Below are positions 1 to 11,564 of a DNA stretch of 64,000 nucleotides, piece after piece (the first letter of the stretch is position 1; each line of letters begins with the position of its first letter). This DNA is from Petaurus breviceps papuanus (taxonomy: Eukaryota; Chordata; Mammalia; Diprotodontia; Petauridae). The translations under genes were made by a program, and so were the position numbers. Where the stretch lies: NCBI GenBank assembly GCA_028583685.1, contig JAMXIF010000031.1, positions 2,651,305 through 2,715,304 of the forward strand, given 5' to 3'. The notes beneath the pieces were generated by a model. It did no database searches. It saw only the letters and a list, made by a program, of their open reading frames with translations, and was not told the origin of the DNA.

Positions 1-597
1 GTGGGAAGAAAAGTTTATGCAAAAGCACAAAAGTGGGATGATTTAAGGTTTTATTAAGAGACAGAGTAGATCAATTTGGTTGGAGTAAAAGCTTCAACTT
101 CATGTAGGACAGAGTGGGAAATAAGGCTGGAGAGGCAGGATTTGTAGGGAAGGAAGGCAGCCACAACTGGTAATTAACTATATGGAAGAAATCAGCCTCT
201 TACCCTTTCTAATGCAAACTTTGAGCATTTTGGATTTGCCTGAAGCCTGATAAATTTTATTCCAGTCTTCATTTTAACTGTGGGTGATTTTATGTTGAAT
301 GGTTTCTAATACATAGAAACTATTGGATTATATCTTCTAACTAATTTCTCTACTCTTATGTTTTATGTATGAGTTTAGTCCATTAACATTTAAGTTTGTG
401 TTTCTTTGTATTACATTACTTTTTTCCCCAGTTAATACTAAATCCCTAAAGTTTATTTTGCTTAAAACAATCTGATTCCAGTCTCCTTCCACACCCCCCA
501 CTTCCTACTCCCCATCTCTGCTTCCCAGATAAGTTATATTCATTCTCTCTCATCATTATAATATTAATTAGCATTAATACTACTGTGACATATAATT

Positions 598-905
598 ATG
601 AGAGAGATAATTTCAAAGAACCCTGGTAGTATGAATCAACACACAGTAAAGAGAACAGAACCAGAACAGTCTGGAAAAGAAAAATAATGCTGCACAGGAA
701 GAGAACTTTGAAGGACTTAAGAGCTCTGATACCCACTGTATCTCCAGAGGGCACTTCTAATGAAGCATGTTACTTCCTGACAGAGAACGGAAGCAAAGGG
801 CAGAGAAATACACTTTTGGACATGGACATTGGGTGGATTTGCTTTGCTTAAAGGGTTTTTTTCCCCCTTTCTCTTCTTAAGTTAATTTGGAGAAGTTCTG
901 GAGGG
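598..905 (+). repeat. LINE 3'-end fragment (L1-like, marsupial)
   Basis: Contains the degraded remnants AGAACAGAACCAGAACAG, a run about bad-residue-free to the CTTTTGGACATGGACATT stretch and a T-rich end, which I recall from marsupial L1-like 3' untranslated regions. The family assignment is from memory. A second piece of similar type lies at 1640-1790. Confidence 0.45.
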
Positions 906-924
906 GGCAGAAGGATTGACAATT

Positions 925-1165
925 TGTTGGGGCTGTTCAGCTGTTTTAGTTGTGTCCAACTCTTTGTGACCCCATTTGGAGTTTCCTCGGCAAAAATATT
1001 GGAGTGGTTTGCCATTTCCTTCTCCAGTTCATTTTACAGATGAGGAAACTGAGGCAGACAAGTAAGTGACCAGTTAGTGTCCAAGGCCAGATTTGAACTC
1101 AGAAAGATGAGTCTTCCTGGCCCCGGGCCCAGTGCTCTATCCTCTGCACCACTGAGCTGCTTGGG
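925..1165 (-). repeat. RTE-tailed SINE
   Basis: Reads TTGTGTCCAACTCTTTGTGA and GGAGTGGTTTGCCATTTCC on the plus strand, the RTE-derived tail, followed by the MIR-like TGAGGAAACTGAGGCAGACA module and ending near CCACTGAGCTGC, the complement of the tRNA-like head. The element is therefore inserted on the minus strand. Related copies lie at 6905-7076 and 46595-46840. Confidence 0.75.
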
Positions 1166-1289
1166 AGATTAGTAATAGTGATGACAAAAGAGGACCACTG
1201 AAACATTTTTAAAAATGCATAGCGGAGAACAGAAGGGAGCCCTAAAAGAAGCAACAACAAGCAGGAAGGCTTGAAAGTAACATGTAGAA

Positions 1290-1353
1290 TTTATTTTATA
1301 TATATATACACATATATATGTATGTACACACACACACACATATATACACATAT
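1290..1353. repeat. AT/AC microsatellite
   Basis: Alternating TATATA and CACACA dinucleotides. The short open frames over it on both strands are repeat artefacts. Confidence 0.9.
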
Positions 1354-1639
1354 TTAAAAGTAAGTGATATGAAGCTGAGATTCATGTTTTCACATATAAC
1401 TGTGATCTGCTGTGTACAGGGAAATGCTGCTTTGTGTAGGTGTGTGAGTTTTAAGTTAAGGATAAAAAGAGAAATATTTTTTAAAAAGAAGAAAACTGAG
1501 ACTGAAATGTCCTCATGTTTTGACCTAGATGTCTTACTGTTAGGTGCTTATATACTGTCAAAAGGTGATCACAGCTTCATGAAACTTGCGTGAAAACTAG
1601 GTTCATGACAAGACAAATGAAATGATAAAAAGAAAGGCC

Positions 1640-1790
1640 TTATGTACACTAAAATACTTACAGCACCACTTTCTGTAATAAAGCACAGGAAACAAAGCAC
1701 GTGCTCAATCAGTTAACAGAACTAATGAAGCCCACCGGGACAGATGGACCTAGTGGATATGAATACTGGACTGTAAGAAATGATGAATAT
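1640..1790 (+). repeat. LINE 3'-end fragment (L1-like)
   Basis: Contains GACTGTAAGAAATGATGAAT, the piece of the marsupial L1 3' region that matches the point where human L1 reads GCCATAAAAAAGGATGAG. It is abruptly followed by a minus-strand MIR copy. Confidence 0.5.
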
Positions 1791-1794
1791 AATG

Positions 1795-1985
1795 ACTAGT
1801 ATTTATATAGCACTTTAAGTTTTCACTACTATATGCTCAGCATATATTATCTCATTGAATTCTTACAACACCCCCATGACGTAGATGCTATTGTTATCGC
1901 CATTTCACAGATGAAGGAACCAGGCCACCTAAAGATGATTTGCCTAAGGTCATAACACTGAGACAGAGATATGACGAGACCCAGA
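1795..1985 (-). repeat. MIR/CORE-SINE copy
   Basis: Shows the reverse-complement MIR layout: TTTATATAGCACTTTAAG, then ATTATCTCATTGAATTCTTA, then CATTTCACAGATGAAGGAAC. Old and diverged. Confidence 0.65.
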
Positions 1986-2044
1986 GGATGTTGGGATTTC
2001 CATCTTGAACAGATTTAAGAAATTATCTAGACTGAGTCTTTCAT

Positions 2045-2208
2045 TTTACTTAATTATTTATTTTTTCCTTTTCGGAGGATAATTGGGGTTAAGTGACTTG
2101 CTCAAGGTCACACAGTTAGTAAGTGTTAAGTATCTGAGGCCGGATTTGAACTCAGGTCCTCCTGACTCCAGGGCTGGTGCTCTATTTATTGTGCCACCTA
2201 GCTGCCCC
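2045..2208 (-). repeat. tRNA-derived SINE (GGGGCAGCTAGGTGGC family)
   Basis: Full-length minus-strand copy: AATTGGGGTTAAGTGACTTG near the tail and GTGCCACCTAGCTGCCCC at the head. It is flanked by a perfect 12-bp direct repeat, TGAGTCTTTCAT, at 2033-2044 and 2209-2220, the mark of LINE-driven insertion. Confidence 0.9.
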
Positions 2209-2462
2209 TGAGTCTTTCATGTTAGTAATTAGGAAAGTGTCCCAGAGAGGCAAATGACATGCCCAAAGTCATAACTATGGCAAGCTGAATAGGTGGGATT
2301 CAAACACCTTGACTCCAAATCCAATTTTCTTTGCATTGTCTCAGGTTGTTTCTTGATTTTTGGTCATTTCTAAGTCAATGATTAGGAATTCAAGGGTTAT
2401 GTGTTTGAATCCCATTTCCATGACACTGTAGGTGCTTCAGATAAACTGCTTCACTTCTAGTA

Positions 2463-2725
2463 GTGGCCACTAGGTGGCTTAGTGGGTAAGTCTATCAGGA
2501 GTGATGGATTTGGGAGTCATGAAGACCAGAGTTCAAATTCTGCCTCAGATTACTTGTGTGGCCTTGGGCAAGTCACTTAACAGCTCTCTGCCTCAGTTTC
2601 CTTAAGTGTAAAATGGGATATAACAACAGCACCTACCTCAGAAGGCTGTTATGAGGACCAAATAAGACATGTAAAGTGCTTTACAAACCTTAAAGTGCTA
2701 TATGAATGCTAGCTGTAATTATTAG
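2463..2725 (+). repeat. CORE-SINE/MIR-type SINE
   Basis: GTGGCTTAGTGGGTAAGTC head, CCTTGGGCAAGTCACTTAAC core, CCTCAGTTTCCTTAAGTGTA, then GTAAAGTGCTTTACAAACC tail. A nearly full-length but diverged plus-strand copy. Confidence 0.75.
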
Positions 2726-4104
2726 TACTAATAGGACTACATCTGCCTCCTCTAAGAAAGGGGTGGACTAATATTCCTCTTAGAATAGTTAGAGCTTCAA
2801 GTCCCTGGGAAGTCCTCATAATCCAAGGCCAGCACAGATGCTACATGAATGAAAATCCCATGCAAATTACCAAGAAGAGGAAGTCACACTTCTGAGCAAT
2901 TACTCCCCCTCAGCAGTTTGGTTGCCAGCTTCTCAGATCAGCAGCTTGAAAAGAAATCAGGCAACAAGACTAACAGTAGCAATTTAAATCACTTCCACCT
3001 TCCTGTCTATTATATCACATTCCTTTTCCCACAGAAGCCAATGTTCAGTAAGGCCCCTCAGAACGGGTTAGGGAGATAAGAAGAGAGGGGAAGAAGCGGC
3101 ATCCTCACAGTAGAATTGACTTCTCCTGAATCTCTCTTTAAGGTCCTGGTATGGGAGCAGAAGAATGGAATGGGTCAACGAGACTGGAGGTAAAATGAAG
3201 GGTTAAACTTTGTAGCTAAGGAGAAGAAATGAAACATCTGATTTCTATGAAATCCAAACACCCACAAAGTTCAACTGTACAAAGCTGCCTGGTTTTTCTC
3301 CCCTGACCCCTTATATCCCAGCCACACAACTCAAGATTAATTGCAAGCCATTGTCACTTACTCCCCTGAGACTGCTTCATGATGGCTCCCCTCTCCAAAC
3401 TCCTGCAGCACTTGAATAGTACCACAGTATAATCAGGATCAAGTACACATAGTCTCATACCATTCTATAATTAATTCCTGGGTATTAATCTTGCCTCCTC
3501 GATTAGTCTGGGAGCACCTGGGATAGGATCCCTTGTTAAGACATCAATTTCTCTTCTTTCCCCTGAAGGATCAGCCTTAGGAAGGGGAGCACAGGTGTTC
3601 AATCAATCCTGATGGATTGAGATTCCTTGTGATGGCCCTTAGGGCACCAAAAGAGCTGGAAATGTCTTCAGAGTCAGCGGGGACCTGCTTCCATTTAGGA
3701 GAGTGTCCTTTAAGTATCCTAACTCTGAAAATTGGCGGTCCAGATACAATATGGATGCAGGAACCTTGCTTTTGCCCTGTTTTGTATCCCCAGTGTCTAG
3801 CATAAGTGTGAGTGGATGGTCAGCCAACCTTCAAGTCACAGTATTAGATTAACCAGACACTCTCTACACCCCAATTATTCAGGGCAAATGGATATTAATG
3901 GTGCCTCCTTCTATTAACTAATAGTATTCTTTCCAGAAGAAGAGAGTTTTGTTAGGGGGTTATGTCATGTCCTGCTCAAGCACCTAGTAAGTCATAAGCT
4001 CCATAAGTACCTGGATAACGAATTATCTAAATTTTGCACCTACCCCAGAATCTAGCACTCTGCTCTGCACACTTCAGTACTTGAAAGGATTTGTGATGTC
4101 ATGA
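2726..4104. other. Intronic DNA, nothing recognised
   Basis: No conserved exon, RNA gene or clear repeat boundary was recognised. Open frames of 62-76 codons here overlap on opposite strands and show no family features. Confidence 0.5.
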
Positions 4105-4345
4105 TGTGGGCAACTAGGCGGAACAACAGCTAGAGCATTGGACTTGGGAGTCAATAAGTCCTGAGTTCTAATCCATCTATAGACATGTGCTAGCTCTGTG
4201 ACCCTGGGCAAGTCACTTAACCTCTGTACCTCAGTTTCCTCATTTGTAGGATGAGGATAATAATGACATCTACCTTCCAGGGTTGTTGGAAGGATAAATA
4301 TGAGATAATATCTGTGAATATCTTAAAGCACTGTATAAATGGGCA
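4105..4345 (+). repeat. CORE-SINE/MIR-type SINE
   Basis: Contains CTAGAGCATTGGACTTGGGA, CCTGGGCAAGTCACTTAACC, CCTCAGTTTCCTCATTTGTA and the tail TTAAAGCACTGTATAAATG. Confidence 0.75.
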
Positions 4346-4729
4346 CTGTAACAATGCAATAATAATGTTATATTATTATAAGTTATTATAATACAGGTAT
4401 TCCCTTCATTAGCAAAGACCACAGTCCATTCATACATTCATCTCTCTGCAAATCATGTTCATGTCCTATACAGGCACATGATATTTGCTTATTAAATGGA
4501 ATACAATCAAATCTATAATGGTTCCAAATTTCCTACTGTATCAAGCTGGACCTTTGTAAGCATGTGTAGTTTTCAGGCCACATACAACGTAGCTCAATGT
4601 CCTCTACCCCAACTACACTTGATCGCCTATCCTCTAATCTGCATCTCTAGTTCCTTGCTCCCCACATCCCCCACATACATACACCATGGCTCAGACCAAA
4701 TTCTGTTTTCCTTCTAACGTTATCCCGTA

Positions 4730-5105
4730 GATTGGGATTTTCTCCATATAAATCCTACACTTCCTCAAGGCCCCTCGTCACATCCCACCTCCTAAAGCAA
4801 GCTTTCACCAACTACATCGGTTCCTACCAATCTCTCTTCTTTGCCTCAGCAGAGGTCACGGTCTGGGATGCGCCGACTCCATCCAATTTGACAAACATTT
4901 ATTATGCACCTAGGATGTTTGGGGCTCTACTCTAAGCAGAGCAACGATGAAACAAAGCCCAAAGCAGTCCATTCCAAGTCTGTTAGAATGCAGGTTCCTT
5001 GCAACAGGGATCGTTTCATTCATTGTTTTTGCATGGCCAGTGCCAAGTCTGGTGTTTGGAACCCAGAAGGTGCTTAATAGTCATTGGTAAATTGTTTTAT
5101 TGATT
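4730..5105 (+). repeat. L2 LINE 3' end
   Basis: Ends with the L2-type tail: GCAGGTTCCTTGCAACAGGG followed by AGAAGGTGCTTAATAGTCAT. The upstream part has the usual CTAAAGCAAGCTTTCACCAA stretch. Old. Confidence 0.6.
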
Positions 5106-6437
5106 GATTCTATGGGGGATATATTTACACTATTGACTACTATATTTTTAGATTGTCATTTTCCATATGCAACTCTTGCTTCCCTCAACTATACTGCAAA
5201 CTTCCTGAAGGCAGGGGCTCTGACACCTCCTTCCTTCATACCCCAAACATGGTCTGACAGAGGGGGTCAAGAAATATCTGGGGACTGACAAGTCAGAGCT
5301 TTGTGAGCAAGAAATATTGGTTATTTCCACTTCTCAAACCTTTCACCTAGTTTTCCTTCAAGCCATTTTTTTCTCTTTTTGCATGTCTTTTCCCTTAAGA
5401 TGTGCCCTTTGGGCTATTTGCTTGTTTTTGCAAGTTTCAAAAGGAATGAAAACCAAAATAAACCACACAATCAGAGCCTCTGCCCTTCCTGTTTTGGGTC
5501 ATCCCATGTTCACCTCTGATTCATGTGTCTTCTCTATTTTGTCTTTCTTTTTCTTTGCTTGTCTTCCCTTTCTCTCTCCTGTCTCTGCTGCCACTCTGCC
5601 TCTATCTCTGCTCTGGCCTTGCCTTTGTCCTGTTCTCTGCTCTAAAATACCCCCAGAACCCTCCCCACCCTCTTCCACTGGAAGAGCAGCATCCAGGCCC
5701 AAAGAACAGCTTTGTGAGATGTACCATAAAGACAGCCCCTTGTCCATCTCTGGAGGAAATTACCTCCAAAAGAGTGGAACTCCTCCAGCAAAGACAGATA
5801 GTTTTTTACTGAGCAGGCCTAAAAATCCCGGGAAGGGAGAGAGAGCATGACTGAACCAGCAACTGAAATGTCTGAAAGAAGAGGCTGTTTTTCCTCCCAA
5901 CTAAACAGATGCCTCTCTTTCCCCTACCAGGGCTGTCTCCTGCTCACATCTTCATCTCAGGTACCTGGGCTTAATTCCTACCTGTTAAAAATTAAAATTT
6001 ATATTTCAGTCCAATCCCCAAACTGACCACAGATGTCCTAGTGCTTAGGGAAGGACCTGTGAAGCCCTAGCTCATTCCCCATTGGCTGATGTGCCCTCTG
6101 TACTCCTGGCCAGCATGACACTTGACACCTTGAAACTAATCCAGCATAAGATGTAGTACTTCACTTGGATCCATAATCTCCTTGATGTGGGCTCCTGCAT
6201 GACCACCTGTGCCTTCTCATTCAGTCTGATTCTTGTCCTGGTCTTCTCAAAAATCTTCTGTTTAAGATTCACCCAATGTTCTGTAGGCCATCCACTGGGC
6301 TGCTTTTGTGTTTGTGTGTGGTTTTTTAAACACATCTTGTGGGTAGGGTACCAACCAGTAGAACCCTGGGGTGTCCATCTAATCTTCTTACTACCTGACT
6401 TGCCTATTTTCTCTTCTCATTATACATTTCCTGGATG

Positions 6438-6475
<38 letters not shown>

Positions 6476-6904
6476 ATAGCCTGCTTTTGTTTGCCATGTT
6501 TTTCTCCAGTACCCTTCAGGTCAGTATTGGGGGTGTTCCATAAGCCATCATTTGGAAAATATCAGTGTTAAAAAGATGAGGTTTTATGTCAGGGATCAGC
6601 TTAGGATCCCCCAAAGTGTTCTGCAATTTCCCAAAGTCAATCTAGTTCACCCTCCTCTTCCTCTTCAATTTTGGACCTATTATCCACCTGCAGTACCTAT
6701 TCAAGACAGACATACTTCTGGACTAGCTTGATGGGCTGTCCATCTAATTCACAGAATAATCAAGATAATAAACATCCTTTATCTATTTTTTTTTCCCCTA
6801 TACAGATCACCAAGTGGATCTCCTTTGAAGAGTTAGGTCTACTGAGGTTTGATTTAATCAACACAATGATCTCCGCAAACAGAAGCATTTGGCAGAGCTT
6901 ACAA
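5106..6904. other. Intronic DNA with a second L2-like tail and a 177-codon open frame
   Basis: The part near 5150-5230 again looks like an L2 tail (CTGCAAACTTCCTGAAGGCA). The plus-strand open frame at 5317-5850 is rich in Ser, Pro, Leu and Phe because the DNA is pyrimidine-rich; it has no recognised domain and is overlapped by other frames, so I do not call it a gene. Otherwise nothing recognised except the CA repeat at 6440-6472. Confidence 0.5.
6440..6472. repeat. (CA)n microsatellite
   Basis: About 16 uninterrupted CA units. Confidence 0.95.
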
Positions 6905-7076
6905 TCTATAGTCAGGTAAGTCACTTCACCCTGCTTGCCTCAGTTTTCTCATCTGTAAAATGAGCTAGAGAAGGAAAAGACAAATCATTCCAGGATCTCT
7001 GCCAAGAAAAACACAAATGGTGTCAAGAAGAGTCGGACATGACTGAAATGACCAAACAACCACCACACAAAGCAAT
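6905..7076 (+). repeat. RTE-tailed SINE, 5' truncated
   Basis: Reads CAGTTTTCTCATCTGTAAAA, then AAGAAGAGTCGGACATGACT and AAATGACCAAACAACCACC, the RTE-derived tail in the plus orientation. Confidence 0.75.
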
Positions 7077-8049
7077 CTATAGTGAATCAATCTTCCCATT
7101 TGGACTGAGCAAGAAAGATGACCTCCAACAGCTTGGTTAAGCAATGTCTTTCTGCTTTAAGTCTCAATTGATGATGATCAGGATTAGTGATGAACTGTGA
7201 TTCTTAGAACATGCCCCTGGCTAGAAAGGTGAAATTGGGGCCACACTGGACCAAAAGCTCTTTTGTAGCTTTGTTTCAAGGATGGTCATAACCAAGGAAT
7301 TCATCTCTTAGTGGCCAAGTCAGTAGTGAAAAGCTTTGCTGGGCTGGTCCTCAGACAGTAGACTCAGTCTGTCATTGAGTCCTGGCTCAACACCTGCCCT
7401 TTGAGAATATAGGGTCACCTACCTGCTATGTTAGAGCATCAATACAAGACTTCTGGAGGAAATCCAGTGTACAAAGGACAAATGAATAGGGAGAGCCTTT
7501 GTTTACTAAATGGATTCTTTACAAGCCTTTTCAAAGGACTGCTTATAGTGGTCCATTTGTGTGGCACATTTTAACTTCTGCATGAAATTATCCCCCTTTT
7601 GACCACAAAGAAACAGAACTTGTCTGTCAATTAGTCTACCTACTTTGAAAGTTATGTGACTTGACCAAGGTCACACAGCGAATGAATCACTGATCCAAGA
7701 CCAAAAGCCAGGGCTACCATAGGATTCAAGGCTAGAAGAGACTTTAGAGAACATCTAGTATAATCCCTCTATCTGAGAGGAAATGAAGGTCCAGAGAAGG
7801 GAAGTTCTCATATGGCCAACACCATGTTCTCTTCATTAGTGTACTCAAAATATGGATCAATTACCCCTCCAGAATTTAAATAAATAAAATTGGTTTACAC
7901 CCAACTTTTTAAACATAAAATGAGGCAAGCCTGTATAACAGCAAAAATTAGTAATTCTGTAGTATTTTGATCTACTCTGGATGTCCTTGTGGTCTGGAGT
8001 GGCACGAGTAGACAAAGCATTACTCCACTGCCCAACCACAGCTTGGTAA
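7077..8049. other. Intronic DNA with weak MIR remnants
   Basis: A piece near 7640-7830 carries AAGGTCACACAGCGAATGAA and AGAAGAGACTTTAGAGAACA, remnants of MIR-like families. The rest is unrecognised. Confidence 0.45.
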
Positions 8050-8240
8050 GCTGGAAAAAGAGCCCTGAACTCCAGAGTCAGACAATCAGGTTGGAGTCTG
8101 GATTCTGATACTTAATAGGTCTGTCACCTTGGTCAAATTATTTTCCTTCTCTGAGCCTCAGTTTTCTTTCTGTAAAATGAGCATAATAATACTTGCATTA
8201 TTTGCTTCAAAGTTTTGTTAAGAAAAAAATTATAACCAAG
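8050..8240 (+). repeat. MIR/CORE-SINE copy
   Basis: CCTTCTCTGAGCCTCAGTTT followed by CTTTCTGTAAAATGAGCATA, the MIR 3' part in the plus orientation. Confidence 0.6.
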
Positions 8241-8562
8241 TGTCAGGGAGAGATATTGCGAAGGTTTCCTCCTTAGGTATTTGTGTGTTTGATTAGAGGA
8301 CCTCTGAGGTACCTTGTAATCTGGGATTCGATGATTCTGAGAATTGACTTATCCAGGGTCATACAGATGAAATTAGGACCCAGATCACTAAGTTGAGTTT
8401 CTGTAAGAGACTGTGTTTTTCTCTACTTAAACTACACTTTCTACTAAAAAGCATATTTTGTCCTGAATGGACTAACAGTGCTTCCTAAAGTGACCCACAG
8501 CAGGGATTAGAGAATCTCAGAATTTTTCTGCATGTTCTACAAGAAAATTGCTTGATTCTTAC

Positions 8563-8986
8563 CTCCAGGCAGATCACTGATCCCTGATGCTCTTTGAACA
8601 CCTTCAATGGCTCCCCGGTCACCAGGTTCCAAGTGCGAATGGTGGAGTCTGTGCTGCCTGTGAAGAGCTCCTGGTTGAGTTCATCCAGGGCCAGGCACAG
8701 GACAGCTCCTGTGTGGCCCCTCAAGGTCTGGTAGCAACAACCACTGGACACCCACCAAACTTTGGCCGTGCCATCCGTGCTGCCTGTCACCAGGAAGTCT
8801 CCGCCAACCTTCTCACCCTGCTCTGAGGATGCATCTGGGATGTCCTTGGAGGAGTAGTGAGCTAAGGTCAGGACACAATTCCGGTGACCCCGAAACTCCT
8901 GGATTTGCCGTTCCTTGTCTACACTCCAGCAGCGGGCCGTGCGGTCATAGGAGCCACTGAAGAGGTAATCTTTGGCAACTAGGATC
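8563..8986 (-). CDS. WDR86: WDR86 coding exon 3 (WD repeats 3-5)
   Basis: An internal exon of WD-repeat protein 86, a propeller protein with no well-established molecular role. On the minus strand it starts after the acceptor CCAATAG, completes an Arg codon split with exon 2, runs 141 full codons without a stop and ends at CTG GAG before the donor GTAAGAATC. It begins Ile-Leu-Val-Ala-Lys-Asp and ends Val-Ile-Cys-Leu-Glu. Three WD40 units are visible: LFSGSYDRTARCW, FLVTGSTDGTAKVW and LFTGSTDSTIRTW, each followed by a GH or EH dipeptide region such as FRGH, LRGH and KEH. The match to the human protein as I remember it is close, including SGCC and QTLRGHTGAVLC. One local oddity is Trp-Trp at KVWWV, where I recall KVWQV in human. 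The polypyrimidine tract before the acceptor is weak, and a large inverted repeat lies about 100 bp upstream in the intron. Confidence 0.95.
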
Positions 8987-9084
8987 CTATTGGCAACAAA
9001 TCCAGGGTCAAAGACTAGCCCAAAGCTCAGTTCCCCAGCCAGACTATAAAGAGTCTCAAGGCTATCACTAAGTTTGGCAAAGTG

Positions 9085-9496
9085 ATGCCCCCCACCCCTA
9101 TTCTTACTTCCCCAAATTCCACTGCATACATGACGGTATATGCCATATCTTGCTAAATAAATGTTAAGTAATTTTATAATTATCAGGAATTAAGTGTTAA
9201 TGAGTAAATGCAAAAGATTTCCTCTCTCTCCACCCCTAGAGACAGAACATTTTTTTTTCAGTAAATGCATTATACTGGAAGCCAGGCATCCTGATGAAGA
9301 CACAATGAAATAGGAAACTTGGACTCAAAGGAGAGAGGAAGGAAGGGGGGGAGGGAGAGGAAAAGTGTTGCATGTACGGATTAAGGCTTAGTTGGTGATA
9401 ATTATAAAATTACTTAACATTTATTTAGCAAGATATGGCATATACCGTCATATATGCAATGGAATTTGGGGAAGTAAGAATAGGGGTGGGGGGCAT
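9085..9496. repeat. Near-perfect inverted repeat, 101-bp arms
   Basis: The left arm, 9085-9185, is the reverse complement of the right arm, 9396-9496, with two mismatches in 101 positions by my reading. The spacer is 210 bp. The arms include ATGGCATATACCGTCAT and GGAATTTGGGGAAGTAAG. Both arms are full complexity, not a simple repeat. The right arm is followed at once by a GA microsatellite. It could be a recent inverted duplication or a palindromic transposon; I recognise no transposon ends. Confidence 0.95.
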
Positions 9497-9500
9497 AAAG

Positions 9501-9506
9501 AGACAG

Positions 9507-9556
<50 letters not shown>
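9501..9556. repeat. (GA)n microsatellite
   Basis: A run of about 24 GA units next to the right arm of the inverted repeat. Confidence 0.95.
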
Positions 9557-9559
<3 letters not shown>

Positions 9560-10329
9560 ACCTTCAGAGAATGAGCTCAGCTGAGCCAAGAAATAGGTCA
9601 TTTGGAATTAAAGAGAGCACCAAGCGATCTTCCTATCCTTAAAGTTTTCATAACACTTTATCTAGACCTCTCTTTTTTTCTTATGATCACAGATTTAGAG
9701 CTGGAAGAAATCCTTGAGAATGTCTAATCCAACCCTCTCATTTTACAGATGAGGAAGTTGAGGATTAAAAAGATAAAGCAACTGGTCCAAGGTCAAACAG
9801 GTAGTAAATGGAGAGTTAGGTTTCAAACCCAGATCTTCTGGTGCCAAATCCAGTTGGGGGAGAGGGGGAGGGGAGGGAGAGGTTTCCACTACATCAGATT
9901 CTATAATCTGCTTTGAATCATACTTGAGCATGTAAAAGTATTATTCTACCATTAGACTGTCAGGTTGTTGAGGGCAGGAGTTATATCTTTTTTCATTTCT
10001 ATGTAATTAGGGTCTTGCTTAGAGCTTGGCCAAAATAGAAGGTACATAAAAAAAAAAAAAAACCACACTTGCTGGATTGAACACACTGTGACCAAGGGGC
10101 GAGACACTTGTTAGCTTTCTCTTGCATATTTTTTGTATCACTTTGCATTATTGTTAATTATGTTACCCAGTTATATACTCCTTATTATATTTAAGATGTG
10201 TCTGAGAGTATTGTTATTGAGACAATTGACTATAAGGATGAAAACAGGAGAGAATGGACTTAATGAATTGTTTCCCAAGTTTGGTGATACAGAAGGGTAA
10301 CCAAATCTTTAAGAAGTTTGGAGGAGTAA

Positions 10330-10520
10330 TAATAACGATGATGACAATTAATGTTTACACAGTGTTTTAGGGTTTTCCAAATATTTTGGGTACATCATCA
10401 TTTGATCCTCATGGCAACCTATTAGGAAAATAAAAGGACTTCTACCTCCACTTTACAGATGAGGGAACTGAGGCACAGATCAGTTCAATGGCTTGCCCCT
10501 AGGTAGTGCTATGAAGTGCT
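10330..10520 (-). repeat. MIR/CORE-SINE copy
   Basis: Shows TTTGATCCTCATGGCAACC and CTTTACAGATGAGGGAACTG, the MIR body in the minus orientation. Confidence 0.65.
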
Positions 10521-10534
10521 TCACTCATCTCTAT

Positions 10535-10690
10535 TCAATGCATCTTGGCAAAGGTTATTACCCAACTATGTTTGAAGCACCATGCTAGGAACTGTGGAAG
10601 ATACAAAGTTGAAATAAATTGTGATCCCTGTGCTCATTAGAGCTTACAGTATAGTAGGGGGAGGAGGCACACAGATAACATAATACCAGA
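10535..10690. repeat. Old interspersed repeat, shared 120-bp module (copy 1)
   Basis: Contains CACCATGCTAGGAACTGTGG and GAGCTTACAGTATAGTAGGG. Similar modules occur at 11565-11680, 13790-13930 and 19440-19560. Class not known to me. Confidence 0.55.
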
Positions 10691-10704
10691 AATATGTATT
10701 TGGT

Positions 10705-10960
10705 GAGAATAACAGTTAGCATTTATATAGTGCTTTGAGTTTTTACAAGATGCATCACAAATATTATCTCATTATATACTCACAACAACCCTGAAAGGCA
10801 AGTGCTATTTTACATTACATACATATTTTCTTCCTGTTTTACAGCTAAGGAAACTGAGGCAAACAAAAAAGTTAAGTGACTTGACCAAGGGGGGGTTATA
10901 TAGGTAATAAGTGTCTGAGGCTGGATTTGAGCTCAGGTCCTCTAGACACTTTCACAGAGG
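10705..10960 (-). repeat. MIR/CORE-SINE copy
   Basis: GCATTTATATAGTGCTTTGA, ATTATCTCATTATATACTCA, AGCTAAGGAAACTGAGGCAA and TAAGTGACTTGACCAAGG in the minus-strand MIR order. Confidence 0.7.
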
Positions 10961-11029
10961 ACAATTTCTATTCATTAAAATCACATTTATTGGGACCCCA
11001 CTAATTTGCAATCTGTGACTATAAACTGA

Positions 11030-11125
11030 AATTCAACTGTAAGCTCCTTGAGGGCAGATACTGTCTTTTACTTCTTTCTGTAGGCCCAGAGCTTAGCATA
11101 GTGCCCAGCACATAGAGAATGATTG
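11030..11125 (+). repeat. L2 LINE tail
   Basis: CTGTAAGCTCCTTGAGGGCA followed by CTTAGCATAGTGCCCAGCAC, a standard L2 3' end. A further short tail of the same type lies at about 11905-11970. Confidence 0.7.
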
Positions 11126-11564
11126 GTTATGAAAAATGAATTTCAATCCAACCAAAAGCAGAAATCAGTTTAGGAGGGGATGCTGGACTCTTTCCAGAAA
11201 TTTAGTCACTTGCTGTTACTCAGACACTCCCCTTCATACACAAACCATGTGCTGATTACAAATGATTCTTATCCAGGCAGTAACACAGGCCAGACAGGGT
11301 GTTCCTATCACTGAATCTTTGTATCTCAGTTTCTCACCTATAAAATAAGGGAGTTTGACTAGATGACTAGAAATTGGAGGCCCTAAACAGTATGTAAGGA
11401 TCCCTCGGAGGCTGTACATTGACTTAGATTTAAAATGTAATATCTATATCATATTGTATTTTTATTTATTTTGTTAAATATTTCCCAATTACAACTTAAG
11501 CTGAATCATCAGTACCCTCCTTTCAGCCTTTGCTGGCAATGGATCACTCCCAAAGATAGTCAAT

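Larger units (their letters stand above)
1..8562 (-). other. WDR86: WDR86 intron 3 (partial, continues left)
   Basis: Sequence downstream of the exon 3 splice donor (gtaagaatc read on the minus strand from 8562). I looked for the next WD-repeat exon, expected to begin near Leu-Val-Asn-Arg and to contain a Thr-Val-Lys-Cys-Trp strand, and did not find it. The missing exons are therefore probably left of position 1. The stretch is filled with old repeats, listed separately. Confidence 0.6.

Noticed and set aside
5317-5850. 177-codon plus-strand open frame with a hydrophobic start
   Set aside because: Pyrimidine-rich DNA explains the Leu/Ser/Pro/Phe content; other frames overlap it and no family is recognised.
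9743-9931. Short Pro-rich minus-strand frame
   Set aside because: Lies on a MIR-related repeat and a G-rich patch.
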